Assembly: GCA_017468115.1 (NCBI GenBank)
Contig: JAFUJS010000013.1
Location: 40,680 to 104,679, forward strand
Direction: 5' to 3'
DNA: 64,000 nt
Source: Clostridia bacterium
GTDB taxonomy: Bacteria > Bacillota_A > Clostridia > Oscillospirales > CAG-272
In this document: one piece after another, positions 18,701 through 25,983 of the stretch
Position numbering within the stretch: the stretch's first letter is position 1
Layout of the letters: every line of letters begins with the position of its first letter
The notes under the pieces: model-generated
Databases searched by the model: none
What the model was told of the DNA's origin: nothing
Seen by the model: only the letters and a program-made list of their open reading frames with translations
Made by a program: the position numbers and the translations under genes

Positions 18701-20390
18701 TTTCTTCGCTGATAGAAAGGAATTGTTCCACTGTCGCAATTAGATACGGGTCCTCTGCAGTACCGCTTCCTCCTTGGAATTTACCGTTTGTTCCAACGTT
18801 AAAATTCATAGAAGTAAGCTCCTCGTCCCTATACATAAGCCTTGCGGTTACTGATGAAACGCTTGAGTCCACATAAAATACTCCGTCTGTGCTTGTGCTT
18901 ACATTAACATCGTATTTATAGTCATCCTTGTCAATATCAAAAAGCTCACAAGCGCTATCAGGAATTTGATTTAGATATACTGTTTGCTTATGGATTACAT
19001 TACCAAAGGTTTGGCTGTCATTGTTTGCAATCTCATAAACTCTATCGTCTGTGCTCTTGATAACATAAGAGTCTTCTATTGCAAGGATATATACAATATC
19101 CCTTGCAAATTGTGTCCTTATCTCCTCCTCACGAAGCATGGACACCTCATAAAGGCTTTGCATCTCTGTTACCTTATTACCGTTCTCATCCTCGCTGTAT
19201 ATACCCTCGATTTGCGCCCTTGTTACCGCTGCGCCTGTGGCTTTATCGTATACATATTGCTCGGTGCCGTTTGAAAGCATATACTCATATTGATAAAGAT
19301 TACAAAAGGCAAGTATATCGTTTGTCATACGCTCTGTTTGATAAACATCATATGCAAAAAGGATTGCCATCAACTCAGGAGATGAGTCCTCCTCTACTAG
19401 ATCGTCGTTTTTTGAAACCACATCATAATAGCATTGAACTATTGACTTACTTGACTCTGTGCCTGTTATATAGTCGTAATATTCATCTCTGTCATTCATT
19501 AGGGATGTATATAATAAGTCGTAATAGTTCTTTATTACCTCATCAGACGCATTGTTTTTTATAGCGTTCTTTAGCAAGGCATAATATGCGGTTGTGCTCT
19601 TGCTGTTGCCAACTATTGAGCCATATATATAGTTTCTGTACTGGTTATAGCTAAAGTTGCCCTCTCCACTAAGCATAAAGGTCTCAAGCTTCGCCTTGTC
19701 GTTAGCGTTATCAATTGCAGAGGCTGTCTCGTTTATTATTTCATTTGTAGAGTCGTTAATTTGATTTGACAAGTCATCTATCTGCTCCTCAATGCCGGAA
19801 AGCTGATTTTTCACCTGGTCAAACTGTTGATTTAGCCTATCCTCCATCTGTGCCATTTCGGATGCAGGTGCTTCTCCGCCAAGAAACAGCTTAACTAAAC
19901 CGGTAGCTGCATTCATAATTGCTGACGCAACCTGACCATATGGGCCACAGCACGCCACTATATTTGAAATTGCACTCCAAATCGCTTCTATCGCTCCTGC
20001 AGTATTAACACCACCATTGTTTTTGTCGCTCTCAAGTGCAGCCTTTAGCTTAGGCAGATCAGCTACAAGAGCGTTTGCTATTGCCGCACCACGCTCGACG
20101 TATTTTTCTACCTTATCTTTCTTAGCATCTAATGCCGCCTTGTCCTCCTGCTTTTTCAAGGACTTCTTAATCGCCTTAAGCTTTCTGTCAATGCTGTTAA
20201 GCCTTTTTTGCGTTTTAAGGTCACTTAATTCAACAGTGCATCTTATATCAGCGCTGAAATAAGCCAGTTGAAGCTGATTTATATTGACATCAAGCTCCGG
20301 TGCCTCGGCAGCTGACACGGTGGAAAAAACCACCGGTAGCAGCATTACCAGAGCAAGAAGAACAACGACTATTCTGGTTATTTTCTTCAT
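12792..20390 (-). CDS. Giant modular secreted protein with cohesin-like, dockerin, InlB-repeat and C-terminal Hint (intein-like) domains
   Basis: 2532 aa. A Sec signal peptide (1-27) is followed by an alpha-helical region: charged coiled coil (about 50-95), hydrophobic stretch near 140-175 ('GQVASAIMNAATGLVKLFLG'), then another coiled coil (about 180-235). From about 550 come right-handed GLUG-like repeats (GVIAGNNEGNIRY, GGLCGRNNGAVGY), Cys-rich segments near 1220-1310, a cohesin-like beta module (about 1365-1495), and a dockerin with duplicated calcium loops (DVNDDGTVDLMDAVLLAKF, about 1507; ADLNLDKAITPDDIVALLEY, about 1547). InlB-type B-repeats (GYKFLGWFD, KFVGWFID) run to about 2270. The C-terminus (about 2308-2450) is a Hint domain (CFTGDTLVTLADG ... 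DNVIVNGF), then about 80 residues. It follows the lipoprotein gene by 16 nt. Probably exported and bound to partners or the wall; its function is not known. Confidence 0.85.
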   Translation of the reverse strand: MKKITRIVVVLLALVMLLPVVFSTVSAAEAPELDVNINQLQLAYFSADIRCTVELSDLKTQKRLNSIDRKLKAIKKSLKKQEDKAALDAKKDKVEKYVERGAAIANALVADLPKLKAALESDKNNGGVNTAGAIEAIWSAISNIVACCGPYGQVASAIMNAATGLVKLFLGGEAPASEMAQMEDRLNQQFDQVKNQLSGIEEQIDDLSNQINDSTNEIINETASAIDNANDKAKLETFMLSGEGNFSYNQYRNYIYGSIVGNSKSTTAYYALLKNAIKNNASDEVIKNYYDLLYTSLMNDRDEYYDYITGTESSKSIVQCYYDVVSKNDDLVEEDSSPELMAILFAYDVYQTERMTNDILAFCNLYQYEYMLSNGTEQYVYDKATGAAVTRAQIEGIYSEDENGNKVTEMQSLYEVSMLREEEIRTQFARDIVYILAIEDSYVIKSTDDRVYEIANNDSQTFGNVIHKQTVYLNQIPDSACELFDIDKDDYKYDVNVSTSTDGVFYVDSSVSSVTARLMYRDEELTSMNFNVGTNGKFQGGSGTAEDPYLIATVEQFLSISEEMDKHYCLIGDIDFEEKEIAPLGERINSSQNVVYDKFTGSLNGNGYTVSNFTVKGNKKGTSFGLFGEIGPSGQVSDLTLYNVKVSPEIDEAKTTATTIYAGVIAGNNEGNIRYCTIDSSLYNGDDTDEVKEQKKKEATKTVTITNIDELLERNLTEQEIEALQELKKEGYKDICELEYFDITLLKYPALTSQTKEVLYYPYGLSVTVDNSQINRNIYVYAGGVAGVNNNMIAFCQVNNSHISASSTHSFGGNDTVKNQNNVYTGGLCGRNNGAVGYSIVDEGTVVSTYVKSIYNPDSTVYPFINAQVGGLFGTVTRDENIYAVESNACYTKAKYELKCQSGYGTRKSNCKLLYDETPIEKSPEDIMTIINRTGARYDIELSFGDINSNNKFYDCVYRAGESSKQYFVYEKTEKTDGISTDYYECESLNYSLALSSNGKGVITDSRSSIEFEYTKDEDGRLIIDNQKIASFGISSLTVVSLDGIVAEINSLRTDNLKVFAGGIEREYEILDVYGFDTMNESDENVTMPTVFLLAVKIGESTVYYAKEVDMTVEKDEVVDTQVENLKNSYVSGTFKDNLGGITIKETYRTGKVAYTYIKESNISDVIIEGDYTTYGTRRVTLKYNDINVSFDIEVICGHGSNFIDEKSGYVHIPELSKESTCSEIGYDYYECSGCGDIKLFYLRKLEHTPDYDSIEKPSCTDESVIGKVDCAVCKAVLAEGVLVPKQAHDYIYFNENLHRCDNGEHFEAHHYSVSEEVRLLDNKNGTQSWYIVYTYTCVCKKDGKVFTKEVVDENEITEEERELPTVAVSNGYVLNGGDLVVVYVQLINNPGVKAVNFGIRYSDGLELVGTPQNGDLFKGSMVSESGAVDYGYNFLLANSALIEGDGNILKLTFKVTEAAKLGDVYDISVVYSDMGASKDGVQIEGGFSNGTRINVVTRDGYIKVVEDLPGDVNDDGTVDLMDAVLLAKFYVNSSEYPLETKEADLNLDKAITPDDIVALLEYIVGGYGTNLMTQDFEIVLNTNGLDYDLNDIDVSIYDENSTYGEAGLVELNRTGYKFLGWFDKISGGNKVTPEDAVKYNPNQKKQMLYAQWELNALVFDGNGATEGDFDDIYYTGDYSISLDENEYKKEYNVSFVSDNQSKKDVNDILKYKLLYWKGDNGIDYSTLAQAVTDLNDKNYGKVILTAVWTEEPTITFPDMIINGYEKDVSWYGDKSYSMVTEINSNVDILNYEPINGYYMVYAKHTPIVYDVMVDFNGGTGIIGGSTENADNKPYIADCSVENPYDLTKIKITSDGRTISGWDITVDGEYYGECGAGTSIGYLPTVKKDSLVTIKALWDMKSYKITYTLNGGVVLDNEEGNEGRIDEREEAGLPTVAFGTYRVDTIENISLLEPVYKEYYKYHKFVGWFIDETLTQPLEREALKANPQDVILYAKWDLCATYDHTNTPAVINNKLVIIDWSQDASAVANRGTIFVEDATEIYIIGNNSCVNNVNITLSSTKDHHPVSMELKNLNICGSIAKADLSKIVDLTLMVQGECLIEAPQGLSAISDFDDLYLGNTIVPDNESGLVNKTGALALRLSCYGDTIIRPIYSTNVVVGNEYDISTRLDAKNASTGDSSNTYKFNGWFLDGVACSSFETYSFEGKDYLTSLFTTKWYQPLKIEETMINKDDFSNIGSTESRIINVYGGTGSYKCDINVSGSGATASYDENNKIFTVKKKSDGASGSVRIIFTDKTTGQTISKSYNWSTNGCFTGDTLVTLADGSVARLDSLKQGDIVLSWNPIAGRLEPMPISMFWNHGDGWYNVITLGFSNGKTLKVVEEHGFFDITLNEFVYIHARNYKDYIGHSFACLDENGVFENAVLISSEMEYVYTSCYSLRSACNDNVIVNGFMTLTIEDVPGMLTYFEFGEDYMYDKEKMEADIETYGLYTYEEWKDYVSYEEFVALNGQYFKILVGKGYLTIDDIFVLIAGMR

Positions 20391-20406
20391 TCTCTACTTC
20401 CTCCCG

Positions 20407-23400
20407 TTAACGATACACGACCACAGGGGTTACCTTTTGAAGGGTAACATTTCCGTGTTCGTCTGTAACGCTTATAATTGCATTACTGCTCTCAACAACA
20501 AAGGATTCCGAGCCAACGCTTGTTCCGTCTGTTGAGAATTCAAAGGTAAGCACCTTCGAGCACCAGTTATATTGCTTTCCGTTGGCATCTGACCAAGCAA
20601 AGGTAAAGGTGCTTTCGTTGTTGTTTATTACGTATTGGTTGTTGTTATTTCCGTTACTGTCAGCAACCCAGAACGGGCTTGCGGAGTTGAATTCAACGGA
20701 GTCTACTGATATTTTACCTACTCTTGTTTCGTAATTTATAGTCAACTCTATTGCATTCATGCTTGTCTGTGCGTAGTTGTATATGTAAAGATTTGCCGAA
20801 TTGTTGTTTTCCTCGTCAAATTCAACCACAATTACAGGACCTTCAAAAACGGAATCATAAATTGCGTGAATAACTGTGTCCTCAGTTATGCTGTTAAATC
20901 TTTCCTGCCAGCCTGTAAAGCCGTAAACCTCAAGTGTGTTTGCGCTTTCGGTTGCAAACACCGCAGGCTTTTGTGGAGCGATGGCAGAAAATCCGTGCTC
21001 AACGATTTGCTCGGTTTCCTTGGTAATGTTGCCATAGCAAATCGGGCAAAGGCCGCCTATAAGCTCTGCCTTATCGTGATATTTGTTACAGGACTTGCAG
21101 AAATAACGTACAAGCGGTGTGCCGTCCGGCAGCAAGAACTGAACCTTGTAGGTGTTAATTTTGTAAACAGCCTTTACAACTATGTCCTCGGTAACGCTTG
21201 AGAAATCCTTGTTCCAGCTATCAAAGCTGTAGCCCTCAAGCTCCGGTGCCACAGGGGCGGTTGCGCCTGTACCTGTATCAACCATCTCTTCCTTAATGAG
21301 ATTGCCATATGCGTCATAGAAGCTTACCTTGTACTGCTTAATGTACTCTGCCTTTACCTCAAGGTCGCTTACTACCTCTGTAAATGTTGTGTTCCAGCCC
21401 ACAAATCTGTAACCGGCTCTTGTCGGAGCTTCGGGAGCCCTTGCATTGCCGTTATAGTCAACAAGCTCAAGGTCAATAATAGAGCCGTCGTAATCAACAA
21501 AGGTTACAGTAAACTGCTGAACATACTTAGCTGTTACTGTCAAATCTGCAAAAATGCTTGAAAAATCCTTGTCCCAATCTACAAATCTAAATCCGCTTCT
21601 GTCCGGATCGCCCGGTCTTACAGCAGCCATTCCATACTCAACCTCTTGCTTGGAAAGCTCTGTTCCGTCATAGTCACAGAAGGTTACAGTATAGGTACGT
21701 GTTGACTGGGTATATTTTGCATAAGCAACGCCGTCCTCGGTAACGCTTTCAAAGACAGCCTCGGTGTCTGACCCGATTTCGCTTACCCACTTTTCAAATG
21801 TGTAGGTGCTTTGGTCTGTTGCATCCTTTGTTGGCAATGAGTTTGGATATGTAGCGCTCTCGCCGTGAGAAACAACTACTCTACCAAGCTCTGTTGTGCC
21901 ATCGTCATCGTAGAAGATAACTGTATGCTTATTTGCGGTATTTGTGAACTGTGCCACGTAGGTGGTATCTCCGCTTACGCTGGAAATTACAGGTGACCAG
22001 CCGCTAAAGGTGTAAACGTTTTCGTTGTCCGCCGCCTTTGTAGGTGTTTGTCCGTTATAGATAGGAGTTACGCCGTAGCGAACATTCTCGTCAACCTCAA
22101 GCACATCGTCGCCGTTTTTCCACGTGATGCTGTAACGATTAATCTCACGAGAGAAGGATGCAAAAATTACAGTATCGTTGCCAACTGTGCTCTCGTGTAT
22201 CCAGCTTTCAAAGCCATAGGTGTATTGCGCGCTTGACTCGCTCTGCTGCGCCACAACCTCTTGTCCGTTAATAGAAATTACATTGCCTTGGCTTGTAATC
22301 GAAGCGCCGTAAGGAATGTTATTAAGCACGGATTTTGAAACTGTACCATAGTCAATGTTGCTGGAAACGATATAAACCGTAACGAAGCGAACAAAGGACT
22401 TAAAGGTTGCATAAGCCTCGGTTTCACCGGTGATAAAGGAAAGGCTTGCCGCCTCATCTCCGCCCTTTTGGCTTGCCCACTTTTCAAACAAATAGGTGTG
22501 TCCTGCGGTTGCGTTTTTCACAGGTGTTGCCTTGGAATAAACAGCCTCGCCGCCGTACTTAACGGTAACTCGGTCAAGAACGCTCAAGCCGTCCTCCGAG
22601 TAGAAGGTAACTGTATAGGACCTTTCGGTTGCTGTAAACTGCGCCTCGTAGGTTACAGACTCCTTAACCATATCAATTTCAGGCGCCCAGCCGCTAAAGG
22701 TGTAGTGGTATTGAGCGGTAGATTCCTTAGTAGGTGTTTCTCCGTCATAGGATGGGGATGTGCCGTAAAGCACATTTTCGTCTGTTTCCAGAATTTCGTC
22801 CCCGTTTTTCCACACGATAGTGAACTTATTAGGTGCCGGGGTGTACTGCGCAACATAAGTCATATTGCCCGTAACCACATCAACCTCAGGGGACCAGCCG
22901 CTAAAGATATATATCCATTGTGGGTCAGATGGCTTTTGTGGTGTTTTTCCATCGTAGGTAGGCATAGTGCCATAGTCAACACCCTCGTCTGTTTCCAGAA
23001 TTTCATCCCCGTTTTTCCAGGTTACTGTGTACTTGTTAAGAATTGGGGCAAACATCGCATTGTAGGTAACATCTCCGTTTGCCTCTACAACCTCCGGTGT
23101 CCAGCCCGCAAACACATAGGAATATTGGGCATCAGGAAGCTTAACAGGGGTTTCTCCCTCGTAAACAGGAAGGGTGCCCTCAACCACGGAGTCCTCCTTC
23201 AAAACGGTGTCGCCGTTTTTCCAGGTAATAGTATAATTTGGAATAGGTCTTACATAGGTAACCGCATTACTCCAATCGCTGTTGGAGTAACCGATAAGGT
23301 CGCCAATGCACCTAATCTTCAGAGTTTGTCCGTCCTCCAGCTTACGTGATGTTAGGGAATTTTCCACGTAGTAAAGGACGCCGTCCAAGCTGATTTCAAA

Positions 23401-23586
23401 CCTGTCGGCATAAATCTCCGCCTTCCATCTGGCGGTATCTCCGTCCAAAGTAACGGTTGGCGTTGGCAGCTTTTTAAGCTGTCTTTCGGTTGTTCCGCCT
23501 GTGCCCCCACAGGAAGAAAAAACAAATATGCTACAAAGTAGCATTGCCGCCAGCAGTATGATAAAGGTTATTCTTGCTCTTTTCAT
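20407..23586 (-). CDS. Lipoprotein with about ten InlB-type B-repeats and an embedded zinc ribbon
   Basis: 1059 aa. A lipoprotein signal ends in FSSC (lipobox, Cys at about 26), so the protein should be anchored on the outer face of the membrane. From about 115 to 920 it is built of InlB/Flg_new-type repeats, with units such as 'YTVTWKNGDEILETDEGV ... YIFSGWSPEVD'. One repeat (about 820-855) carries an inserted zinc-ribbon-like segment (FCKSCNKYH ... LCPICYGN). The last 130 residues form a beta-rich module that may be cohesin-like. It is the first gene of a two-gene operon with the 2532-aa protein, which has related repeats. AGGAGG precedes the ATG. A leader with an intrinsic terminator lies upstream. 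Confidence 0.85.
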   Translation of the reverse strand: MKRARITFIILLAAMLLCSIFVFSSCGGTGGTTERQLKKLPTPTVTLDGDTARWKAEIYADRFEISLDGVLYYVENSLTSRKLEDGQTLKIRCIGDLIGYSNSDWSNAVTYVRPIPNYTITWKNGDTVLKEDSVVEGTLPVYEGETPVKLPDAQYSYVFAGWTPEVVEANGDVTYNAMFAPILNKYTVTWKNGDEILETDEGVDYGTMPTYDGKTPQKPSDPQWIYIFSGWSPEVDVVTGNMTYVAQYTPAPNKFTIVWKNGDEILETDENVLYGTSPSYDGETPTKESTAQYHYTFSGWAPEIDMVKESVTYEAQFTATERSYTVTFYSEDGLSVLDRVTVKYGGEAVYSKATPVKNATAGHTYLFEKWASQKGGDEAASLSFITGETEAYATFKSFVRFVTVYIVSSNIDYGTVSKSVLNNIPYGASITSQGNVISINGQEVVAQQSESSAQYTYGFESWIHESTVGNDTVIFASFSREINRYSITWKNGDDVLEVDENVRYGVTPIYNGQTPTKAADNENVYTFSGWSPVISSVSGDTTYVAQFTNTANKHTVIFYDDDGTTELGRVVVSHGESATYPNSLPTKDATDQSTYTFEKWVSEIGSDTEAVFESVTEDGVAYAKYTQSTRTYTVTFCDYDGTELSKQEVEYGMAAVRPGDPDRSGFRFVDWDKDFSSIFADLTVTAKYVQQFTVTFVDYDGSIIDLELVDYNGNARAPEAPTRAGYRFVGWNTTFTEVVSDLEVKAEYIKQYKVSFYDAYGNLIKEEMVDTGTGATAPVAPELEGYSFDSWNKDFSSVTEDIVVKAVYKINTYKVQFLLPDGTPLVRYFCKSCNKYHDKAELIGGLCPICYGNITKETEQIVEHGFSAIAPQKPAVFATESANTLEVYGFTGWQERFNSITEDTVIHAIYDSVFEGPVIVVEFDEENNNSANLYIYNYAQTSMNAIELTINYETRVGKISVDSVEFNSASPFWVADSNGNNNNQYVINNNESTFTFAWSDANGKQYNWCSKVLTFEFSTDGTSVGSESFVVESSNAIISVTDEHGNVTLQKVTPVVVYR

Positions 23587-23766
23587 ACTTCCTCCTTAAA
23601 AATATTTTACCCTATGTAAGCAAAAAAAAGACGCCAACCGAAGATGGCGCCTATTACACATTTCTCCGATTGTCATCGGTCTACCCGCAAAAGCAGTAGT
23701 ATCAAAGCCCCAACGGAGAATGATACGTTTTTGGAAGGCTGACCTACATAAGGTATTATGTCTAGT
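23587..23766 (-). ncRNA. Structured 5' leader with intrinsic terminator (candidate riboswitch or attenuator)
   Basis: About 180 nt from the predicted start to the lipoprotein ATG. Minus-strand elements in order: CCTTATGTAGG (23743-23753); GTATCA ... TGATAC enclosing CTCC/GGGG; TTCTCCG, which can instead pair with CGGAGAA further down; a GCTTTTGC hairpin; then terminator GGCGCCA ... TTGGCGTC with eight U residues (23622-23651). Right after the terminator, GCTTACATAGGG (23610-23621) can pair with the first element over 11 bp including two G-U pairs. Mutually exclusive stems before a terminator are typical of a regulated leader. I checked it by eye against common riboswitch consensus motifs (c-di-GMP-I/II, TPP, SAM-I, cobalamin, THF, preQ1, glycine) and found no match. 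Confidence 0.6.
23622..23651 (-). terminator. Leader terminator upstream of the lipoprotein gene
   Basis: Hairpin GGCGCCATCTTCGGTTGGCG followed by UC and eight U on the minus strand; only about 35 nt before the start codon, so it must be overcome for expression. Confidence 0.8.
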
Positions 23767-23772
23767 AATTTT

Positions 23773-23801
23773 ATTATAATATATTAAGGTCCGCCGTGCA
23801 A
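23773..23801 (-). promoter_or_regulatory. Promoter of the lipoprotein-giant protein operon
   Basis: TTGCAC (23796-23801), 17-nt spacer, TATAAT (23773-23778) on the minus strand. Confidence 0.75.
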
Positions 23802-23885
23802 GTATTTTGGTAAAAAAAGTCAACTTTTGTCTTAAAATTTTTTAGGGGACTTGATGCAAAGCATCAAAATTATATATTTTGCAAC

Positions 23886-23914
23886 AAAAAAGCGACACAG
23901 GGTGTCGCTTTTTT
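23886..23914 (-). terminator. Terminator after mscL
   Basis: AAAAAAGCGACAC / GTGTCGCTTTTTT hairpin with loop AGG, T-rich on both sides. Confidence 0.85.
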
Positions 23915-23918
23915 CTTT

Positions 23919-24563
23919 TTATTTGGATTGGAGTGTAACGAGAATCTGCTTAAGAAGGTCCTCTGTTGTTGGGTTAAGCTCTCTTTCCTTTGCGGCAGCT
24001 TCCTCTGCGGCTTTGGCAGCCTCCGCCTCAGCGGCAGCAGCCTCGTCAGCCTTTCTTTGACGGTAAGCCTTAACTGCTTCCTTGTCGGAAAGCTTAATGC
24101 CAAGGGACTTAAGCTCAGCCTTTTCTTCCTTAGTAAGCTTTGCGTCCTTAAGACCTGCTTGAATCTTTGCGTTGTTTTCCTGAATTCTGTTGATAACTCT
24201 AACAATTGAGAAAAGAACGATTGCGATAAGTAGGAAGTTAATAATTGCGTTGATAAATGCGCCCCAGTCTATGTAGAATGAGTTTGCAAGGTCAATAAGC
24301 GGCTCGCCTGTTACAGCGTCCTTAATAATTTCGCCTGCCTCGTTCTTTTGGTAAACAGGGTCGCCAAGGAATGTGTAAATCTCGCTAAGAGCGCCCTTGC
24401 CCAAAATAAGAGCAAGCAAATAGTTGATAATGGGCTTAAGTATATTGTTGGAAAGAGCATTTACAATCGCTGTAAAAGCACCACCGACGATAACACCGAC
24501 AGCCATATCAAGAATGTTTCCACGAGTTATAAATTTCTTAAACTCTTCAAAAAACTTCTTCAT
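23919..24563 (-). CDS. mscL: Large-conductance mechanosensitive channel MscL with long C-terminal tail
   Basis: Pentameric channel that opens under membrane tension to release solutes during hypo-osmotic shock. The N-terminus 'FKKFITRGNILDMAVGVIVGGAF' is the classic MscL signature, with TM1 at about 17-45 and TM2 at about 98-122. At 214 aa it exceeds the usual 130-150. The loop between the helices is slightly long, and after TM2 there is a 90-residue tail: a Lys-rich part, an Ala/Glu-rich helix (about 170-192), then 'TTEDLLKQILVTLQSK', which resembles the normal MscL C-terminal bundle. The inserted helix therefore lengthens the cytoplasmic bundle. Single gene with its own promoter and terminator. 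Confidence 0.93.
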   Translation of the reverse strand: MKKFFEEFKKFITRGNILDMAVGVIVGGAFTAIVNALSNNILKPIINYLLALILGKGALSEIYTFLGDPVYQKNEAGEIIKDAVTGEPLIDLANSFYIDWGAFINAIINFLLIAIVLFSIVRVINRIQENNAKIQAGLKDAKLTKEEKAELKSLGIKLSDKEAVKAYRQRKADEAAAAEAEAAKAAEEAAAKERELNPTTEDLLKQILVTLQSK

Positions 24564-24595
24564 AGGTTTCTCTCCTTTTATATTTTGATATAAGA

Positions 24596-24625
24596 ATTAT
24601 AGCACACATATTTTTACAATGTCAA
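24596..24625 (-). promoter_or_regulatory. Promoter of mscL
   Basis: Consensus TTGACA (24620-24625), 18-nt spacer, TATAAT (24596-24601) on the minus strand. Confidence 0.85.
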
Positions 24626-24649
24626 TATAAAAGTCGAATTTTGCCCCAC

Positions 24650-24678
24650 TTGAAATTTTACCATTTTAATGGTATGAT
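24650..24678 (+). promoter_or_regulatory. Promoter of the WYL operon with palindromic operator
   Basis: TTGAAA (24650-24655), 17-nt spacer, TATGAT (24673-24678). The dyad TACCATT TT AATGGTA (24659-24674) fills the spacer, so a bound regulator would block polymerase; autoregulation by the WYL proteins is the simplest inference. Confidence 0.65.
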
Positions 24679-24708
24679 AAGAATATAACGAAGAAAGGGT
24701 GGTGCGCC

Positions 24709-25983
24709 ATGGCTTACAGCGAGCTTATTAAAAGCTTTGAAAAAATCCGTGATTATATGCGTGAGTTTTACGTGTATGGCTTCAAGCAAAGGGGCGACTA
24801 CACCAAAAAAAGCCCCCGCTCCTACGACGACGTGCGCCGCAGGGTTGACAGCTACCTTGGGGATTTTATGAGCTTTAGCCGCACCGTTGACGGAAAAAGT
24901 GTGTTCCTTTCTATCGACACAAGAAATCTTCAGTCAAATCCCCTTTACAGTGCCCTTAAGGCAAAAAGCTTTACCGACAAGGATATTACTCTGCACTTTA
25001 TTCTTTTTGATATTCTTTGCTCCCCCGAAATATGCCTTACTCAAAACCAGCTTACCGAGAGAATTATTGACGACTATCTGTCGAAATTTGAGGACGTTTC
25101 CCTTTTTGACGAGTCCACTCTGCGCAAAAAGCTGAGGGAGTACGAGGCGCAGGGGCTTATCGTCAGCCAAAAAAGGGGAAAAGCCCTTTATTACCGCCGT
25201 GCCGACACAACCCATCTGCCACCACTTAAAGAGGCGCTCGCCTTCTTTTCCGAAACACTTTCCTGTGGGGCTCTTGGCGCTTTCATTTTAGAAAAAACAG
25301 ACACTCCCCCACACATTTTCAGCTTTAAGCACCATTACATAACAAGGGTGCTTGACTCCGATATACTCCTTTCTGCCCTTTTGGCAATTTACGAAAGGCA
25401 GGAGATTTTGGTACAGACCTGCTCCAAGAAGAAAACGGAGCCGACAAGCCTTTGGGTTGTGCCCATCTGCGTTTTTCAGGGCACACAAAACGGCAGGTCC
25501 TACCTTATGTCCTACGACCTTAACAACAAAAAAATCGTTCCCTTAAGAATTGACTACATATTAAAAATTACTACTCTGGGCAAATGCCAAAGCTTCGACA
25601 AAATTCGACAGGATTTTGACTCTATGCGCCCACATATGTGGGGCGTTACCACAAAAAAGGACAAGAGCGCTACCGAATATGTTGAGTTTGTAGTGCAGGT
25701 AAATGAGGGCGAGGACTATATTTACAAGCGTATGCTCCGTGAAAAGCGCTGTGGCACGGTTGAGGTTTTAGACGAGGGACATATAAAATTCTCTGCCCAC
25801 CTTTACGACAGCTGGGAAATTGTGCCTTGGATACGCACCTTTATACACAGAATTACAAAAATTCACTTTGAAAACAAGCATGTTGAGCGCCAATTTTATG
25901 AGGATTTAAGATCTATGCAGGCGCTTTACTCAGAGCAAACCCCAAGCTCCCTTGGAGAAGGCGAGGGCTACGATGATTTTTAA
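24709..25983 (+). CDS. WYL-domain transcriptional regulator, first of a pair
   Basis: 424 aa. A winged-helix-like segment lies near residues 120-165 (STLRKKLREYEAQGLIVSQKRGKALYYRRAD), and a WYL ligand-binding domain near 225-300 (ILVQTC ... WVVPICVFQGTQNGRSYLMSYDL ... IVPLRIDYIL), followed by a WCX-like C-terminal part. WYL proteins are DNA-binding regulators that sense nucleotides or other ligands; tandem pairs recall PafB/PafC of actinobacteria. The ATG follows AAGGGTGG. Its last 11 nt overlap the start of the second regulator, which implies translational coupling. The targets are unknown. Confidence 0.82.
   Translation: MAYSELIKSFEKIRDYMREFYVYGFKQRGDYTKKSPRSYDDVRRRVDSYLGDFMSFSRTVDGKSVFLSIDTRNLQSNPLYSALKAKSFTDKDITLHFILFDILCSPEICLTQNQLTERIIDDYLSKFEDVSLFDESTLRKKLREYEAQGLIVSQKRGKALYYRRADTTHLPPLKEALAFFSETLSCGALGAFILEKTDTPPHIFSFKHHYITRVLDSDILLSALLAIYERQEILVQTCSKKKTEPTSLWVVPICVFQGTQNGRSYLMSYDLNNKKIVPLRIDYILKITTLGKCQSFDKIRQDFDSMRPHMWGVTTKKDKSATEYVEFVVQVNEGEDYIYKRMLREKRCGTVEVLDEGHIKFSAHLYDSWEIVPWIRTFIHRITKIHFENKHVERQFYEDLRSMQALYSEQTPSSLGEGEGYDDF

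Noticed and set aside
22468..23349. 293-codon frame opposite the lipoprotein gene
   Set aside because: Antisense shadow of the InlB repeats; no start signals.
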